Numbered from the stretch's first letter, positions 33,337-44,699 are shown. The stretch is 64,000 nucleotides of DNA from an uncultured Bermanella sp. (GCA_913058575.1 CAJXRF010000012.1:1-64000); one strand, 5' to 3'. Made by a program: numbers and translations. The notes: generated by a model from the sequence alone, not told the origin.

Positions 33337-33657
33337 CCCAAACTCCTTTTCAGTCGTTAGTCCAAAGCCTAAAACAGGCTGTAGCGCTTTCCCTGAAGGC
33401 TTCTGCGGCCTACTTCTATTTGATTACTGTCCTTTAATTTTACCACCTAAGTACCAAAACGCTATGCCGCTTTCCCACAATGCTTGTAAGACATTGGCTC
33501 TTTAGTGAGTTAACACTAACACACAAGGCAAAAACGGACGGATTTTGAACACCAATCATTCAATTTAACCCAAAAGGAAAACTGGGCAGATTATGAACAT
33601 ACGTTTATAATGCCTGCCCCAAATTTAACTCCTCTAATTTAACTGCATGGTGATGGC
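33337..33657. other. divergent promoter spacer before miaB
   Basis: A 321-bp gap between the small coiled-coil gene and miaB. It must hold both promoters. The only clear structure is the dyad TTAGTG-AGTTAA-CACTAA at 33502-33519, which could be an operator. No gene or long repeat is visible. Confidence 0.5.
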
Positions 33658-34998
33658 GTGGCGAAGAAGTTGTACATTAAGACCCATGGTTGTCAGATGA
33701 ATGAATACGATAGTTCTCGCATGGCTGATTTATTGGGCGATTCCCATGAAATGGAGCTAGTGGACACCCCTGAAGAAGCAGACGTTTTACTGCTTAATAC
33801 CTGCTCTATTCGTGAAAAAGCCCAAGAAAAGGTATTTCACCAGCTGGGTCGCTGGAATAAGCTAAAAGCCAAAAACCCCGATCTCGTCATTGGCGTAGGG
33901 GGCTGCGTGGCCAGCCAAGAAGGAGAGGCCATCCGTAAACGCGCCCCGCAAGTAGACATGGTATTCGGCCCACAAACCTTACACCGCTTGCCTCAATTTA
34001 TAGATGCCAGCAGTAATAAAATTCCGGTGGTCGATGTGACCTTCCCTGAAATAGAGAAGTTTGATCACCTGCCTGCCCCTAAAGTAGAAGGCGCGTCGGC
34101 CTTTATTTCCGTAATGGAAGGTTGCAGTAAATATTGCACATTCTGCGTGGTCCCTTACACCCGAGGTGAAGAGGTAAGCCGTCCATTTGATGATGTGATG
34201 GTGGAAATACACCAACTGGCCGATCAAGGTGTCCGTGAGGTCAATTTATTAGGGCAAAACGTTAATTGCTATCAAGGCCAAACCAAAGATGGCGATATTG
34301 TTGATTTAGCCGAGTTAATCAGCGTAGTGGCCGACGTAGATGGCATAGATCGTATTCGTTTCACCACCAGCAACCCCCTTGAATTTACCGACAGCCTTAT
34401 TCAGGCCTTTGCGGAAGTGCCTGAATTAGTTAGCCATTTACACCTACCGGTACAAAGTGGTTCAAACAGTATTTTGGCTGCCATGAAACGTGGTCATGAA
34501 GTAGACATGTACATAGAAAAAATCCAGCGCATTAAGCAATTGCGCCCTGATATCAGCATCAGCTCTGACTTCATTGTAGGTTTCCCTGGGGAAACCGATC
34601 AAGACTTCGAAGACACCATGAACCTCATTCATGAAATAGGCTTTGATACCTCATTTAGCTTTGTTTACAGCTCACGCCCCGGTACGCCTGCCGCTGAATT
34701 AGAAGACAACACCCCCATGGACGTTAAAAAGAAACGTTTAGCCATTTTGCAGGACCGCATTGTGCAAAATGCTCAGCAAATTGGTCGTCGTATGGTCGGT
34801 AAAACAGAAACCATCTTAGTCACTGGCGTGTCTCGTAAAGATCCCGGTAAAATGATGGGACGCAGTGAAAACAATCGATCGGTTTACTTCCATAATGATG
34901 ATCAAAGCTTGATTGGTAAGTTTGTTAAGATCAAAATTGAAGAAGCCTTTACCAACAGCCTATATGGTCAACTATTATTGGATGAAGGGGTGTTTTAA
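33658..34998 (+). CDS. miaB: tRNA-2-methylthio-N6-isopentenyladenosine synthase
   Basis: A 446-residue radical-SAM methylthiotransferase starting at GTG (33658). The N-terminal domain has cysteines in [16 protein letters not shown] and GVGGCVASQ that hold the auxiliary cluster. The radical-SAM CxxxCxxC is [22 protein letters not shown] domain (KTETILVTG to LYGQLLL) ends the protein. It thiomethylates i6A37 of tRNAs reading UNN codons. It heads the miaB-ybeZ-ybeY-corC-lnt run found in many gammaproteobacteria. Confidence 0.96.
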   Translation: MAKKLYIKTHGCQMNEYDSSRMADLLGDSHEMELVDTPEEADVLLLNTCSIREKAQEKVFHQLGRWNKLKAKNPDLVIGVGGCVASQEGEAIRKRAPQVDMVFGPQTLHRLPQFIDASSNKIPVVDVTFPEIEKFDHLPAPKVEGASAFISVMEGCSKYCTFCVVPYTRGEEVSRPFDDVMVEIHQLADQGVREVNLLGQNVNCYQGQTKDGDIVDLAELISVVADVDGIDRIRFTTSNPLEFTDSLIQAFAEVPELVSHLHLPVQSGSNSILAAMKRGHEVDMYIEKIQRIKQLRPDISISSDFIVGFPGETDQDFEDTMNLIHEIGFDTSFSFVYSSRPGTPAAELEDNTPMDVKKKRLAILQDRIVQNAQQIGRRMVGKTETILVTGVSRKDPGKMMGRSENNRSVYFHNDDQSLIGKFVKIKIEEAFTNSLYGQLLLDEGVF

Positions 34999-35024
34999 CA
35001 CCCCATTAAGAGACTCAAACCTTA

Positions 35025-36080
35025 ATGACCCAAGCCCACGCTGCAGAACAACGCTCTGCCCAAAGTGAGTTCTTCCTTGAACCAGAAGATAATCGTCGCC
35101 TTGCCAATCTGTGTGGGCATCTAGATAGCCACATAAAACAAATCGCGAAGCACTTTCATATTCGAGTGTTTAACCGCGGCCATCACTTTAAAATGGCAGG
35201 GGATCCACAAAGCGTCGAGCACGCCTCGCAAATCATTCAAAAGCTTTATCGAGAAACCCATAATGGCACGCTACTGCGCAGTGAGTTAATTCAGTTATTG
35301 CTGCAAGAAGCGGATTTAGACATAACCCACGCCAATCAAAACAAAGGCGAAGCTAACCATAAGCCCATTATTATTCGCACTCCAAAGCTGATCATTAAGC
35401 CTCGGGGTCCGAATCAACAAAAGTATGTACGCACCATTCAACACAACGACATTAACTTTGGCATAGGGCCAGCCGGAACCGGTAAAACCTATTTAGCCGT
35501 GGCCTGTGCCGTTGAAGCCTTGTTACGAGATGACGTACAAAAAGTCATATTGGTGAGACCAGCAGTAGAGGCTGGTGAAAAACTGGGGTTTTTACCTGGG
35601 GATTTGGCTCAAAAAATAGATCCATACTTGCGCCCGCTATATGATGCCCTGCACGACATGCTAGGCTACGAACAAGTGGTTAAACTGCAAGAGCGTAACG
35701 TCATAGAAATCGCCCCTCTCGCTTACATGCGTGGCCGTACTTTAAGTAACGCATATGTCATTCTTGATGAAAGCCAAAACACCACTAAAGAACAAATGAA
35801 AATGTTCTTAACCCGTATTGGCTTTGGCACTAAAGCGGTTATTACCGGTGATGTGACCCAAATTGACTTGCCTCGCGGCACCCGTTCAGGGCTTGCACAC
35901 ATTATGCATGTACTTAATGATGTAGACGGCATAGGTTTCACCCATTTTGCCAATAAGGATGTGGTTCGCCATCCATTGGTGCAACGTATTGTCGAAGCCT
36001 ACGATAGCCATGAAGCCCAAGTGGCCGCCCAAAAATTGAAACAAGACAGTGAAGCAAAAAACCAAGGCAGTGCAGAATGA
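35025..36080 (+). CDS. ybeZ: PhoH-like ATPase (YbeZ)
   Basis: A 351-residue PhoH-family P-loop protein. A KH-like N-terminal part precedes the ATPase with Walker [18 protein letters not shown], the [18 protein letters not shown] segment and Walker B-like [23 protein letters not shown]. It works with the rRNA endonuclease YbeY in ribosome assembly and RNA quality control. The stop codon overlaps the ybeY start by 4 bp (ATGA). Confidence 0.95.
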   Translation: MTQAHAAEQRSAQSEFFLEPEDNRRLANLCGHLDSHIKQIAKHFHIRVFNRGHHFKMAGDPQSVEHASQIIQKLYRETHNGTLLRSELIQLLLQEADLDITHANQNKGEANHKPIIIRTPKLIIKPRGPNQQKYVRTIQHNDINFGIGPAGTGKTYLAVACAVEALLRDDVQKVILVRPAVEAGEKLGFLPGDLAQKIDPYLRPLYDALHDMLGYEQVVKLQERNVIEIAPLAYMRGRTLSNAYVILDESQNTTKEQMKMFLTRIGFGTKAVITGDVTQIDLPRGTRSGLAHIMHVLNDVDGIGFTHFANKDVVRHPLVQRIVEAYDSHEAQVAAQKLKQDSEAKNQGSAE

Positions 36081-36547
36081 TTGATGTGGATGTACAAATT
36101 GCCAGCGAATGCAAAACACTGCCTAATGAAGAGCAGCTTTCGTTATGGGCACACACGGCATTATCTAAACTAAGGGAAAATGCTGAACTGAGTATTCGCC
36201 TAGTGGATGTAGAAGAAAGCCAAAGCTTAAATTTAGAATATCGAGGCAAAGACAAACCCACTAATGTTTTATCCTTCCCCTTTGAAATGCCACCTGAACT
36301 GATTGGCCTTGAAGAAGTGGGCGATTTAATTGGTGATTTAGTGATTTGTGCCAGCGTAGTAGAGGAAGAAGCACTGCAACAAAATAAAGCCCCCTTACAC
36401 CATTGGGCACACATGGTTGTGCACGGCTGCTTGCATTTGCTAGGTTACGACCATATAAACGACGAAGAAGCACACATCATGGAAGATCTAGAACGAGAGA
36501 TATTATCCGTTTTAGATATTACCGACCCTTATTTAATCACCGATTGA
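36077..36547 (+). CDS. ybeY: endoribonuclease YbeY
   Basis: A 156-residue zinc enzyme. The H3xH5xH motif is present as [15 protein letters not shown], preceded by the conserved [15 protein letters not shown] and [14 protein letters not shown]. YbeY matures the 16S rRNA 3' end and takes part in 70S quality control. It is coupled to ybeZ by overlap and is followed 4 bp later by corC. Confidence 0.96.
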   Translation: MIDVDVQIASECKTLPNEEQLSLWAHTALSKLRENAELSIRLVDVEESQSLNLEYRGKDKPTNVLSFPFEMPPELIGLEEVGDLIGDLVICASVVEEEALQQNKAPLHHWAHMVVHGCLHLLGYDHINDEEAHIMEDLEREILSVLDITDPYLITD

Positions 36548-36551
36548 GATC

Positions 36552-37391
36552 ATGAAAGAACGACCGAAAGCAAATATGTTCAGCTGGCTAGAAAATTTCA
36601 AGCTATTTGGCGGCGACCCTAAAAGCCGCAATGAAATTAAACACATCCTACGTGACGCTCAAGAGCGCGAACTAGTAGATAACGACGCCCTTTCTATTAT
36701 GGAAGGCGCCATTCAAGTGGCTGACATGCAAGTGCGCGAGATCATGATTCCTCGCTCGCAAATAGTGCTGGTTAAAGCCGATCAAAAACCCAAAGAATTC
36801 TTGCCTCAAATTATTGAATCAGCACACTCACGCTTTCCTGTCATGGGTGAAAACGACGATGAAGTACTGGGTGTTCTGCTGGCTAAAGATCTTTTGAAGT
36901 TAGCATTAGAAGACAATATCGATAACTTTCGCATCAAAGAAATTTTGCGGCCCGTTACCTTTATTCCAGAAAGCAAACGCTTAAACGTACTGCTTAAAGA
37001 GTTTCGCGCCACCCGTAATCACATGGCCATTGTTATCGATGAATACGGTGGCATTGACGGCCTTGTGACCATTGAAGATGTGCTCGAGCAAATTGTCGGT
37101 GAAATTGAAGACGAACACGACTTTGACGAAGAAGAAAGTTTCATTAAACAAATTGATGATAAAACTTTCATGGTTAAGGCCTTAACGCCAATAGAAGACT
37201 TTAACGAATGTTTCCACACTAAACACTCCGAAACCGAATTCGATACCATCGGCGGTATTGTGGTGGATCATTTTGGGCGTTTACCCGATTGTGACGAGAG
37301 CATTAATATTGGCAAATACCACTACAAGGTAGCCAATAGCAATAATCGCCAAATCCATTTACTTGAAGTCACCATGACAGAAAAAGAATAA
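36552..37391 (+). CDS. corC: CorC/YbeX-type CBS-domain transporter-associated protein
   Basis: A 279-residue soluble protein. Tandem CBS domains (VREIMIPRSQIVLVKAD to ILRPVTFIPESKRLNVLL, then NHMAIVIDEYGGIDGLVTIEDVLEQIVGEIEDE) are followed by a CorC/HlyC domain (FMVKALTPIEDFNECF to LPDCDESI). E. coli CorC/YbeX is linked to magnesium and cobalt efflux and lately to ribosome metabolism. Its place between ybeY and lnt is conserved. Confidence 0.94.
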   Translation: MKERPKANMFSWLENFKLFGGDPKSRNEIKHILRDAQERELVDNDALSIMEGAIQVADMQVREIMIPRSQIVLVKADQKPKEFLPQIIESAHSRFPVMGENDDEVLGVLLAKDLLKLALEDNIDNFRIKEILRPVTFIPESKRLNVLLKEFRATRNHMAIVIDEYGGIDGLVTIEDVLEQIVGEIEDEHDFDEEESFIKQIDDKTFMVKALTPIEDFNECFHTKHSETEFDTIGGIVVDHFGRLPDCDESINIGKYHYKVANSNNRQIHLLEVTMTEKE

Positions 37392-37395
37392 TACA

Positions 37396-38955
37396 GTGAA
37401 TTTATTGACCCCTTTATCTTTGATTAATAGGCCTGGATTTCCAGGCCATTTTTTTGCATTACTATGTGGCGCCATACTGCCATTTAGTTTCGCCCCTTAC
37501 GATTTATGGCCTCTGCAACTTATTAGTGTGGGCTTGTTATTCTTATCTTTAAAATCGCTCACACCAAAGCAAGCCATGTGGCGCGGCTGGTGGTTTGGCC
37601 TAGGCACTTATGCGGCAGGGGTTAGCTGGGTGTATGTGAGCATTCATATATACAGCCACACACCTGCTATCCCTGCATTTTTTATGACGTTATTTTTTGT
37701 AGCAGGGCTGGCTTGGTTTTTTGCAGCCATGACCTATTGCTATCAAAAGTTTTTTGCGCACTTTACTTTATCTTTTTTAAGTTTTGCCTGTATTTGGCTA
37801 ATATTTGAATGGAGTAGAAGCTGGTTTTTAACAGGGTTTCCTTGGTTGTTTTTAGGAGATGCCCATATAAATTCCCCCCTAAAAGGCTTCGCGCCTTTAA
37901 TTGGTGTTTATGGAATTGGCTTTCTTGTGGTGTTAAGTGCTGCCTTTATTTTTGACAGCGCTTGGCAGAAGCAATGGAAAAAAAATCTCACTCTTCTTGC
38001 CATGCCTTGGATATTGGGTGGCTTACTGAGTTTAATGAGTTGGACGCAACCGGTGGAAAATGGCGATATTAACGTGGTGGCCATTCAGGGTAATATTCCT
38101 CAAGAACGCAAATGGTTACCAGAAGAAATTTACCCTACTCTTGAGAAATACCGTAGCGCCAGCGAGAAAAATTGGCAGGCAGATTTAATTCTTTGGCCTG
38201 AAACTGCAATTACCGTTTTACACCATCAAGCCCAAGAATATTTGAAATTTCTTGATGAAGAAGGCCAAAAAAACAGCAGCGTATTAATTACAGGTATTCC
38301 TTATCAGCAAGGTCAGCAGGAGGCGTTTCCTGGAGCCTATCACAACAGTATTCTGGCTCTAGGCCAAGGCAGCGGTTTGTATCATAAGCAAAGACTGGTG
38401 CCCTTTGGTGAGTACATGCCATTGCCACAAAGCTGGCGTCCATTGCTGGATTTTTTCAATATCCCCATGTCTGAATTTCAGCCTGGTAGCGCGACACAGA
38501 AAAAACTATCAGCCAACACTCGAGGCATTGATTACACCATTGCCCCCTTCATTTGCTACGACATAGCCTATCCAGACTTTGTGGCAACCCTAGCTCGCGA
38601 TACAGGGTTTATGGTAACCATTAGCAACGATGCTTGGTTTGGCACCAGTATTGGCCCTAAGCAGCACTTGGGGCTGGCGCGCATGCGTTCCTTAGAGAAT
38701 GGCCGCTACCAATTAAGAAGCACCAATACCGGCATTACCGCTTTAATAGACGACAAAGGCAATATCGTAGATAAGTTACCGCAATTTGAATATGGCGTAC
38801 TGAATACGCAAGCGAAAATCATGAAAGGCAATACACCTTTTAATATTTGGGGAAGCTGGCCGGTACTGCTATTAAGCTTTGGTGTATTGGTATTTATTCG
38901 AATTAAAAAATCTGCCAGTGCAGCAAACGAGCCCAGCGAACTAAGGCAATCGTAA
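37396..38955 (+). CDS. lnt: apolipoprotein N-acyltransferase
   Basis: A 519-residue integral membrane enzyme starting at GTG. Six to seven N-terminal helices and a C-terminal helix (about 490-507) frame a periplasmic nitrilase-like domain. The catalytic Glu is in LILWPETAI, the Lys in the LYHKQRLVPFGEYMP region, and the Cys in APFICYDIAYPD. It adds the third acyl chain to lipoproteins. It ends the miaB-to-lnt run and is followed by a dyad and an oppositely oriented gene block instead of leuS. Confidence 0.95.
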   Translation: MNLLTPLSLINRPGFPGHFFALLCGAILPFSFAPYDLWPLQLISVGLLFLSLKSLTPKQAMWRGWWFGLGTYAAGVSWVYVSIHIYSHTPAIPAFFMTLFFVAGLAWFFAAMTYCYQKFFAHFTLSFLSFACIWLIFEWSRSWFLTGFPWLFLGDAHINSPLKGFAPLIGVYGIGFLVVLSAAFIFDSAWQKQWKKNLTLLAMPWILGGLLSLMSWTQPVENGDINVVAIQGNIPQERKWLPEEIYPTLEKYRSASEKNWQADLILWPETAITVLHHQAQEYLKFLDEEGQKNSSVLITGIPYQQGQQEAFPGAYHNSILALGQGSGLYHKQRLVPFGEYMPLPQSWRPLLDFFNIPMSEFQPGSATQKKLSANTRGIDYTIAPFICYDIAYPDFVATLARDTGFMVTISNDAWFGTSIGPKQHLGLARMRSLENGRYQLRSTNTGITALIDDKGNIVDKLPQFEYGVLNTQAKIMKGNTPFNIWGSWPVLLLSFGVLVFIRIKKSASAANEPSELRQS

Positions 38956-38960
38956 GCTTA

Positions 38961-38995
38961 TTAGCGTGCTAATAATCACAATGAAAGCACGCTAA
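38961..38995. terminator. hairpin between lnt and a convergent gene
   Basis: A 10-bp perfect stem TTAGCGTGCT/AGCACGCTAA with a 15-nt loop in the 60-bp gap between convergent genes. T-runs are poor on both sides, so it is a probable but weak bidirectional terminator. Confidence 0.6.
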
Positions 38996-39015
38996 ACACT
39001 TTTATCACTCAATGG

Positions 39016-39390
39016 TTAAGCTAATTTTAAACGGGTAATTTCATCTCTATTGTTTAGTGCATCTTGCTTATTACGAAATAATTGAATGTCATTAGGGGTA
39101 ATTAAAATAACCTTTTCATCCATTAACCCCACAAAGCCTGCCCTAAACTCGCTTACCAACCCTTGTTCAGTTAACTGCAATTGACTCTCTTTTGGTAAAT
39201 CCACCAGCACATTTAAACCATTGCCCAGTTCATCACCTATGCTGCCTTCATTTTTATAAAGTGCCAGAAAAGCTGTGTTGATTACCAGCACTAAACCATT
39301 GGCAAAGGTTAGCCACTGACAACCCCTATGTGCGCCCTCTTCAAAGTATTCACACTTTACAACAATGTCTGAACTGCCAGATAAGATCAT
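39016..39390 (-). CDS. hypothetical protein
   Basis: A 124-residue soluble protein of mixed strands without signal peptide. It contains a possible internal symmetry of beta-rich segments (CQWLTFANGLVLVINTAFLALY and EFRAGFVGLMDEKVILITPNDIQLF). The family is not recognised. It is the last gene of a minus-strand block inserted between lnt and leuS. Confidence 0.65.
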   Translation of the reverse strand: MILSGSSDIVVKCEYFEEGAHRGCQWLTFANGLVLVINTAFLALYKNEGSIGDELGNGLNVLVDLPKESQLQLTEQGLVSEFRAGFVGLMDEKVILITPNDIQLFRNKQDALNNRDEITRLKLA

Positions 39391-39422
39391 GGTAATAGGC
39401 CCTAAGCATCTACGAATTGAAG

Positions 39423-39480
39423 TTAATTATCCGCATTATTGAGCACAGACTTCATGCTGGCAATGTAAACGTCCAAGAGA
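39423..39480 (-). pseudogene. degenerate duplicate of the 3' end of the adjacent cytochrome c gene
   Basis: Read on the minus strand, this piece encodes ...GLLDVYIASMKSVLNNADN followed by a stop, which parallels the end of the neighbouring cytochrome gene (LADYIASMKADN, stop). The GCCAGCATGAA core is shared at DNA level. There is no upstream frame, so it looks like a remnant of a partial tandem duplication or recombination. Confidence 0.5.
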
Positions 39481-39511
39481 CCATGTGTTTTAGTGGTATA
39501 AATACTTATTT

Positions 39512-40147
39512 TTAGTTATCTGCTTTCATGCTGGCGATATAATCAGCAAGCGGTTCTATGTCTGAATCCTTAACCGCCCCCATTATTTTAACCATGGGCG
39601 AGGTTGATCGAGACTTTTTACCTTCTTTAAAAGCAGTAAGGGTTTTCACTAAAAATTCTTTTTTCTGCCCAGCAAGCCTTGGCAAATCTTTATTACCAAG
39701 GCCTTTCTCACCATGGCAAGCAAAACAAAAGCCTTGGTACTTATCATGACCTATTGTCGAGCCACTTATTTCCTCAGAGGCAGCGACCTGCATGGAAGAA
39801 TAATATAATGATAAATTAATTTTTTCTGCAGCACTTAACGATCTAGACAACTGCTGCATTACGTAACTCTTTCGTTCACCACTTGAAAACATTTCAAATT
39901 GTTTAAGCAGGTATTCGGCATTTTGCTGGGCAAGATTGGGGATATAGTTTTTAACGCTGTTGCCATCTTTTCCGTGGCAATAGCCACATAACATAGAGCG
40001 TTCTTGGCCTAACTTCAGAGCTTTTTCTAAGGCAAGTGGATTGGTTTTTACCTGCTGCATTTGAGTCAGTAAAACATCGTATTGGTTAGCAAGTACCGGA
40101 AAAGAAAGACTTGCGCATATCAATAACAAAGACCAAAACAGCTTCAT
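39512..40147 (-). CDS. periplasmic dihaem cytochrome c (c4-like)
   Basis: A 211-residue protein with a signal peptide (KLFWSLLLICASLSFPVLA). It carries two CxxCH haem sites, CGYCHGKDG and CFACHGEKG, about 100 residues apart, each followed by a NLAQQ/RLAGQK segment and a methionine-bearing loop, as in cytochrome c4-type two-domain electron carriers. It likely shuttles electrons to a terminal oxidase. The gene is alone in its orientation group between a hypothetical gene and a chemoreceptor gene. Confidence 0.9.
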   Translation of the reverse strand: MKLFWSLLLICASLSFPVLANQYDVLLTQMQQVKTNPLALEKALKLGQERSMLCGYCHGKDGNSVKNYIPNLAQQNAEYLLKQFEMFSSGERKSYVMQQLSRSLSAAEKINLSLYYSSMQVAASEEISGSTIGHDKYQGFCFACHGEKGLGNKDLPRLAGQKKEFLVKTLTAFKEGKKSRSTSPMVKIMGAVKDSDIEPLADYIASMKADN

Positions 40148-40310
40148 TGCGCACCTCTATTTTTTTATGATTTCAAGAGGCGGGAAAATACCCATTTAGC
40201 TATAAAAATACAATTAATTAATGACTAATTGGTCATATAACTTAATAAGTATTAATCCGTATCAATTTTTTATGAATTGTCACAAGAAATACATTCTGTT
40301 TCTTTATTGC

Positions 40311-41939
40311 TTAAGCTTGCTGAGAAATAAAACCAATGGCTTGCTTAAGCTGAGACTCTAATTCATTTTTAATATCGGTAAACTCAACACCGTATGAAAA
40401 CCCTTCAGCATGGTTAGCCACTCGGTGAACCATTCCATTTATCATTATAGGATTTTGATTTCGGTAATCGTCTAAATTATCTTTGGGCATCATAATCGAC
40501 ACTTTAATTTGGCTTTTAGCCTTTAGAGGGTGATTCAATAATATTTTCATGCCCGTCATGCTGATGTTCTCACAATAAGCATCCTCCCAATTGCCATTGA
40601 TGCTAACTCTCACTAAGAAGTGAGATTGCGCCCTTGGATAATCCCGACGCTCATCATCGGCTTGCTGATTATGGGTGGCTTGGCTTTTGTCTATGGTGAA
40701 ATGCTGAATATGCTCTGACAACGCTTGGGTTTGCTTTAAAAGAGACTGAGCAATATTACCGGTATTAGAAACCTTAGAGGTATTTTGCTCCAATGCATCA
40801 AACAACCCGCTCATGGCTTGCTCTAATTGACTAAAGCTAGATAATTGCTCAGAGCTTATCCGCTCTGTCTTTTCAGCATTGTTAGCCGACACCATCATTT
40901 CTTCACTGGCCACGTCAATTTGCACCGCGGTATTCTGGGCCGACTCAGATATTGTTTGTACCTGTTGAACCACCACGGCCATGGAACCTGTCACTTCGTT
41001 AACATTTTTAGTGAGGCTGTTAATAATGGTATTAATCTCATTTGAGCTTTGAGCCGTTTTCTCTGCCAGACTTCTCACTTCATCTGCCACCACCGCAAAC
41101 CCACGCCCTTGTTCGCCAGCGCGAGCCGCCTCAATAGCCGCATTTAAAGCCAATAGATTGGTTTGCTCAGCAATGGCTGTGATGGTGGTAATAATCTGCG
41201 CAATACTTTGCGCTGTGGTTTCAAGCTCCGTGACTTGTTGTGAGGCGGTTTGTACTTGTCCTTGAATTTGGGTCATGCCGTCTATACTTTGCTGCATGAC
41301 TTGCTTACTGGATAATGCCGCATCCCGCCCTTTATGAGCCGTTAATTTAGATTCACCAGCCAGCTGCTGAATTTGATCGCTAATGCCATGCAGCTCAACA
41401 ATCACCTGACTGACTTCTTTAAACTTATCATTCTCCTGCTGAGATTGACTGGCAATGCTTTGGCTCACTTCGGTAATTTGATAGGCGCTTTGGCGCATGT
41501 ACCGAGAACTAGAGTCGGCATTGGCTAGCACCTCGTTTAGGCTTTTCACCATCTGATTAAAATGCCGGGTGAGCTTGCCTACTTCATCAAGGCTATTGGC
41601 AGAAACCGTTTGCGTTAAATCCCCTCCTTCCACCTTAACCAATGCCACTATAAGGGCTAAAAACGGCTTTAAAAATAACGTGGCCACAAAACCAATCACC
41701 ATAAATTGAATAGTGAATTCAATGGCCGACTCCCAAATGCTGTTAAAAATGAAATCGTTGCGAGATTGATCCATTAAGGCCACTGTGGCATCGGCCACCT
41801 GGTTGCTGGCAGCAATATCAATCATGACTTGCAGTTCATGGGCCGCCAGAAAGCGATTAAATAGTGTGGTAATGACCGTCACGGCCATAAACCCTATTTG
41901 AAGTTTCCAGCGCAGGCTGAGCTTCGACCACCAATCCAT
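40311..41939 (-). CDS. chemoreceptor with C-terminal PilZ domain
   Basis: A 542-residue protein. The N-terminus has a membrane helix (about 14-30), a short periplasmic part and a second helix (about 75-93), then HAMP and an MCP signalling domain with the tip [42 protein letters not shown]. After about residue 425 comes a PilZ domain: RRDYPR (the RxxxR c-di-GMP loop), [12 protein letters not shown] (the [D/N]xSxxG motif) and GMVHRV...GFSYGVEF. This implies a receptor whose output is tuned by cyclic-di-GMP, as reported for Azospirillum Tlp1. The periplasmic domain is small, so it may sense membrane or internal signals. Confidence 0.92.
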   Translation of the reverse strand: MDWWSKLSLRWKLQIGFMAVTVITTLFNRFLAAHELQVMIDIAASNQVADATVALMDQSRNDFIFNSIWESAIEFTIQFMVIGFVATLFLKPFLALIVALVKVEGGDLTQTVSANSLDEVGKLTRHFNQMVKSLNEVLANADSSSRYMRQSAYQITEVSQSIASQSQQENDKFKEVSQVIVELHGISDQIQQLAGESKLTAHKGRDAALSSKQVMQQSIDGMTQIQGQVQTASQQVTELETTAQSIAQIITTITAIAEQTNLLALNAAIEAARAGEQGRGFAVVADEVRSLAEKTAQSSNEINTIINSLTKNVNEVTGSMAVVVQQVQTISESAQNTAVQIDVASEEMMVSANNAEKTERISSEQLSSFSQLEQAMSGLFDALEQNTSKVSNTGNIAQSLLKQTQALSEHIQHFTIDKSQATHNQQADDERRDYPRAQSHFLVRVSINGNWEDAYCENISMTGMKILLNHPLKAKSQIKVSIMMPKDNLDDYRNQNPIMINGMVHRVANHAEGFSYGVEFTDIKNELESQLKQAIGFISQQA

Positions 41940-42113
41940 AGTGATAAATCCAGTTAATGGCGCTTATTCCCTGAGCCTAGGTTATTCAAGCCTTATATCA
42001 AGGCCACAGGCCCGCATATGCCACAACTTATCCGTTAATGACTAGGCCAGAGCCCCACATTTAAGGTATCCTTAGCGCCAAATTTTATTCACCTAATATA
42101 GCCCGACCTAAAC

Positions 42114-44693
42114 ATGCAAGAGCAATATAATCCGCAAGAAATCGAGTCTCAGGTTCAGCAATTCTGGAATGAAAACCAGGTATTTAAGGCGGTTGTCGAT
42201 AGCAATCGTGAGAAATTCTACTGCCTCTCCATGTTCCCTTACCCAAGTGGCCGACTGCACATGGGCCACGTGCGTAACTACACCATAGGCGACGTAATAG
42301 CCCGCTATCAGCGTATGCAGGGCAAAAACGTCATGCAGCCAATGGGTTGGGATTCGTTTGGTTTACCAGCTGAAAACGCCGCCATTAAACATAATGTGGC
42401 ACCGGGCAAGTGGACTGACGAAAACATCGACTATATGAAAGACCAGTTAAATAGCCTAGGTTTTGGCTACGACTGGGATCGCGAGCTAGCCACCTGTAAA
42501 CCTGAATATTATCGTTGGGAACAATGGTTCTTCACCAAGCTTGTGGAAAAAGACCTAGCCTATAAAAAGGTATCGGCGGTGAACTGGTGCCCACACGATA
42601 AAACCGTGCTGGCAAACGAACAAGTTATTGATAACTGCTGCTGGCGTTGTGATACCCCAATCGAGCGTAAAGAAATTCCACAGTGGTTTATTCGCATCAC
42701 TAACTACGCCGAAGAGCTACTAAACGATTTAGACCAACTAGATGAATGGCCTGAAAAAGTAAAAGCCATGCAACGCAATTGGATTGGTAAGAGCCAAGGC
42801 GTTGAAATGTCTTTTGGCATTAAAGATAGCAATGAAACCCTAGACGTTTACACCACTCGCCCAGATACTTTAATGGGTGTTTCTTATGTGGCCGTGGCCG
42901 CGGGTCACCCTCTGGCACTTGAAGCAGCCCAAGGTAACGATGAGCTAAGCGCTTTCATTGAAGAGTGTAAGTTAGGCGGTACCGCCGAAGCAGATATTGC
43001 CACCATGGAGAAAAAAGGCTGCGCCACAGGTCTTACCGCCATTCACCCTATTTCAGGTAAAGAAGTGCCTATTTGGGTAGCTAACTTTGTATTGATGGGT
43101 TACGGCACCGGTGCGGTAATGGCTGTTCCTGCTCATGATCAACGTGACTATGAATTTGCTAAAAAATACAGCCTAGAAATCAATCAAGTCATCGAGCCTG
43201 CCGGTAAAGAAGAATGCAACATCGAAATTGCGGCCTTCACCGAGAAAGGCAAACTGATTAACTCAGGTGAATTTGACGGATTAACGTCTGCCAAAGCCTT
43301 TAAAGCCATTGCTTATGCACTGACCAAAGCCGGCAAGGGTAAAACCCAAACCAATTACCGTTTAACCGACTGGGGTGTGAGCCGCCAACGTTACTGGGGC
43401 ACACCTGTGCCTATGATTAACAAGGCTAACGGTGAGCAGGTTATCGTACCAGAGGAAATGCTGCCTGTAGTGCTGCCAACTGATGTGATCATGGATGGGG
43501 TAAACAGCCCAATCAAAAACAACCCAGGGTTTGAAAACATTGAATTTGGCGGTGAACAAGCTTTCCGTGAAACCGATACCTTCGATACCTTTATGGAATC
43601 AAGTTGGTACTACGCCCGTTATTGCTCGCCACAAGACGACACACAAATGATTAACCCAGAGGAAGCCAATTACTGGTTGCCTGTAGATCAATACATTGGT
43701 GGTATTGAGCATGCTATTTTGCATTTGTTGTACGCACGCTTCTTCCACAAATTATTGCGTGATGCCGGATTAGTAAAAGGCGATGAGCCTTTCAAAAGTC
43801 TCTTGTGCCAAGGCATGGTATTGGCCGATGCGTTCTCTTACCAAAACGAGAATGGCGGTAAAGAGTGGGTTAACCCAGCTGACGTTGAACTAGACAAAGA
43901 CGATAAAGGCCGTGTTTTAAAAGCAAGCTTTGAAGACAAAGTATTAAATCATGAAGGCATGATTAAAATGTCTAAGTCGAAAAACAACGGTGTAGATCCA
44001 CAGGCAGCCATTGATATTTACGGCGCCGACGTAGTGCGTTTATATACCATGTTTGCCGCGCCTCCAGAGCAATCGCTAGAGTGGTCTAATGCTGGCGTGC
44101 AGGGCGCTCAGAAATTCTTGCAACGTGTTTGGCGCTTAGCTTCTGAACTGGTGGCTGGTGGCGAGACTGTTGCTTTAGACGCTAATCAACTAGACGACAA
44201 CCAAAAAGCGGCACGTCGTAAAACTCACGAAACCATTCAAAAGGTAAGTGATGACATTGCTCGCAGAAATGCGTTTAACACCGCCATTGCTGCAATCATG
44301 GAATTAACCAACACCTTGCAAAAGCTAGACAAAAGCAATGAGCAAAGCCGTGCTGTGTTAAAAGAAGCAGTGAATGCCATGACTAAAATGTTGGCCCCTA
44401 TTGCACCTCACATGTGCCATGTTCTGTTTAAAGAATTAGGCAATGAAGAGTTGGTATTAGATGCCCCTTGGCCTGAAGTGGATGAATCCGCATTAGTGCG
44501 TGATAGCATTACCATAGTGGTTCAGGTAAATGGCAAGATGCGCGGCAAGATTGAAATGCCCGCCAACGTAGATAAAGACGGCGCCATTGAAGCCGCGAAA
44601 GCCGACGCAAACGTTCAAAAATTTCTTGAAGGCAATACTATTCGCAAAGAGATTTATGTACCGGGCAAGTTGGTGAATATCGTCGCCAACTAA
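42114..44693 (+). CDS. leuS: leucyl-tRNA synthetase
   Basis: An 859-residue class Ia synthetase of normal bacterial length. It shows the HIGH motif in [23 protein letters not shown], the editing (CP1) domain with [21 protein letters not shown] and [21 protein letters not shown], the zinc-ribbon-like [21 protein letters not shown], and KMSKS in [15 protein letters not shown]. It charges tRNA(Leu) and edits mischarged residues. It starts the leuS-lptE-holA run. Confidence 0.97.
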   Translation: MQEQYNPQEIESQVQQFWNENQVFKAVVDSNREKFYCLSMFPYPSGRLHMGHVRNYTIGDVIARYQRMQGKNVMQPMGWDSFGLPAENAAIKHNVAPGKWTDENIDYMKDQLNSLGFGYDWDRELATCKPEYYRWEQWFFTKLVEKDLAYKKVSAVNWCPHDKTVLANEQVIDNCCWRCDTPIERKEIPQWFIRITNYAEELLNDLDQLDEWPEKVKAMQRNWIGKSQGVEMSFGIKDSNETLDVYTTRPDTLMGVSYVAVAAGHPLALEAAQGNDELSAFIEECKLGGTAEADIATMEKKGCATGLTAIHPISGKEVPIWVANFVLMGYGTGAVMAVPAHDQRDYEFAKKYSLEINQVIEPAGKEECNIEIAAFTEKGKLINSGEFDGLTSAKAFKAIAYALTKAGKGKTQTNYRLTDWGVSRQRYWGTPVPMINKANGEQVIVPEEMLPVVLPTDVIMDGVNSPIKNNPGFENIEFGGEQAFRETDTFDTFMESSWYYARYCSPQDDTQMINPEEANYWLPVDQYIGGIEHAILHLLYARFFHKLLRDAGLVKGDEPFKSLLCQGMVLADAFSYQNENGGKEWVNPADVELDKDDKGRVLKASFEDKVLNHEGMIKMSKSKNNGVDPQAAIDIYGADVVRLYTMFAAPPEQSLEWSNAGVQGAQKFLQRVWRLASELVAGGETVALDANQLDDNQKAARRKTHETIQKVSDDIARRNAFNTAIAAIMELTNTLQKLDKSNEQSRAVLKEAVNAMTKMLAPIAPHMCHVLFKELGNEELVLDAPWPEVDESALVRDSITIVVQVNGKMRGKIEMPANVDKDGAIEAAKADANVQKFLEGNTIRKEIYVPGKLVNIVAN

Positions 44694-44699
44694 ACCGCT

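Noticed and set aside
35938-36414. 158-codon open frame opposite ybeZ-ybeY
   Set aside because: It is antisense to two well-conserved coupled genes and has no family features.
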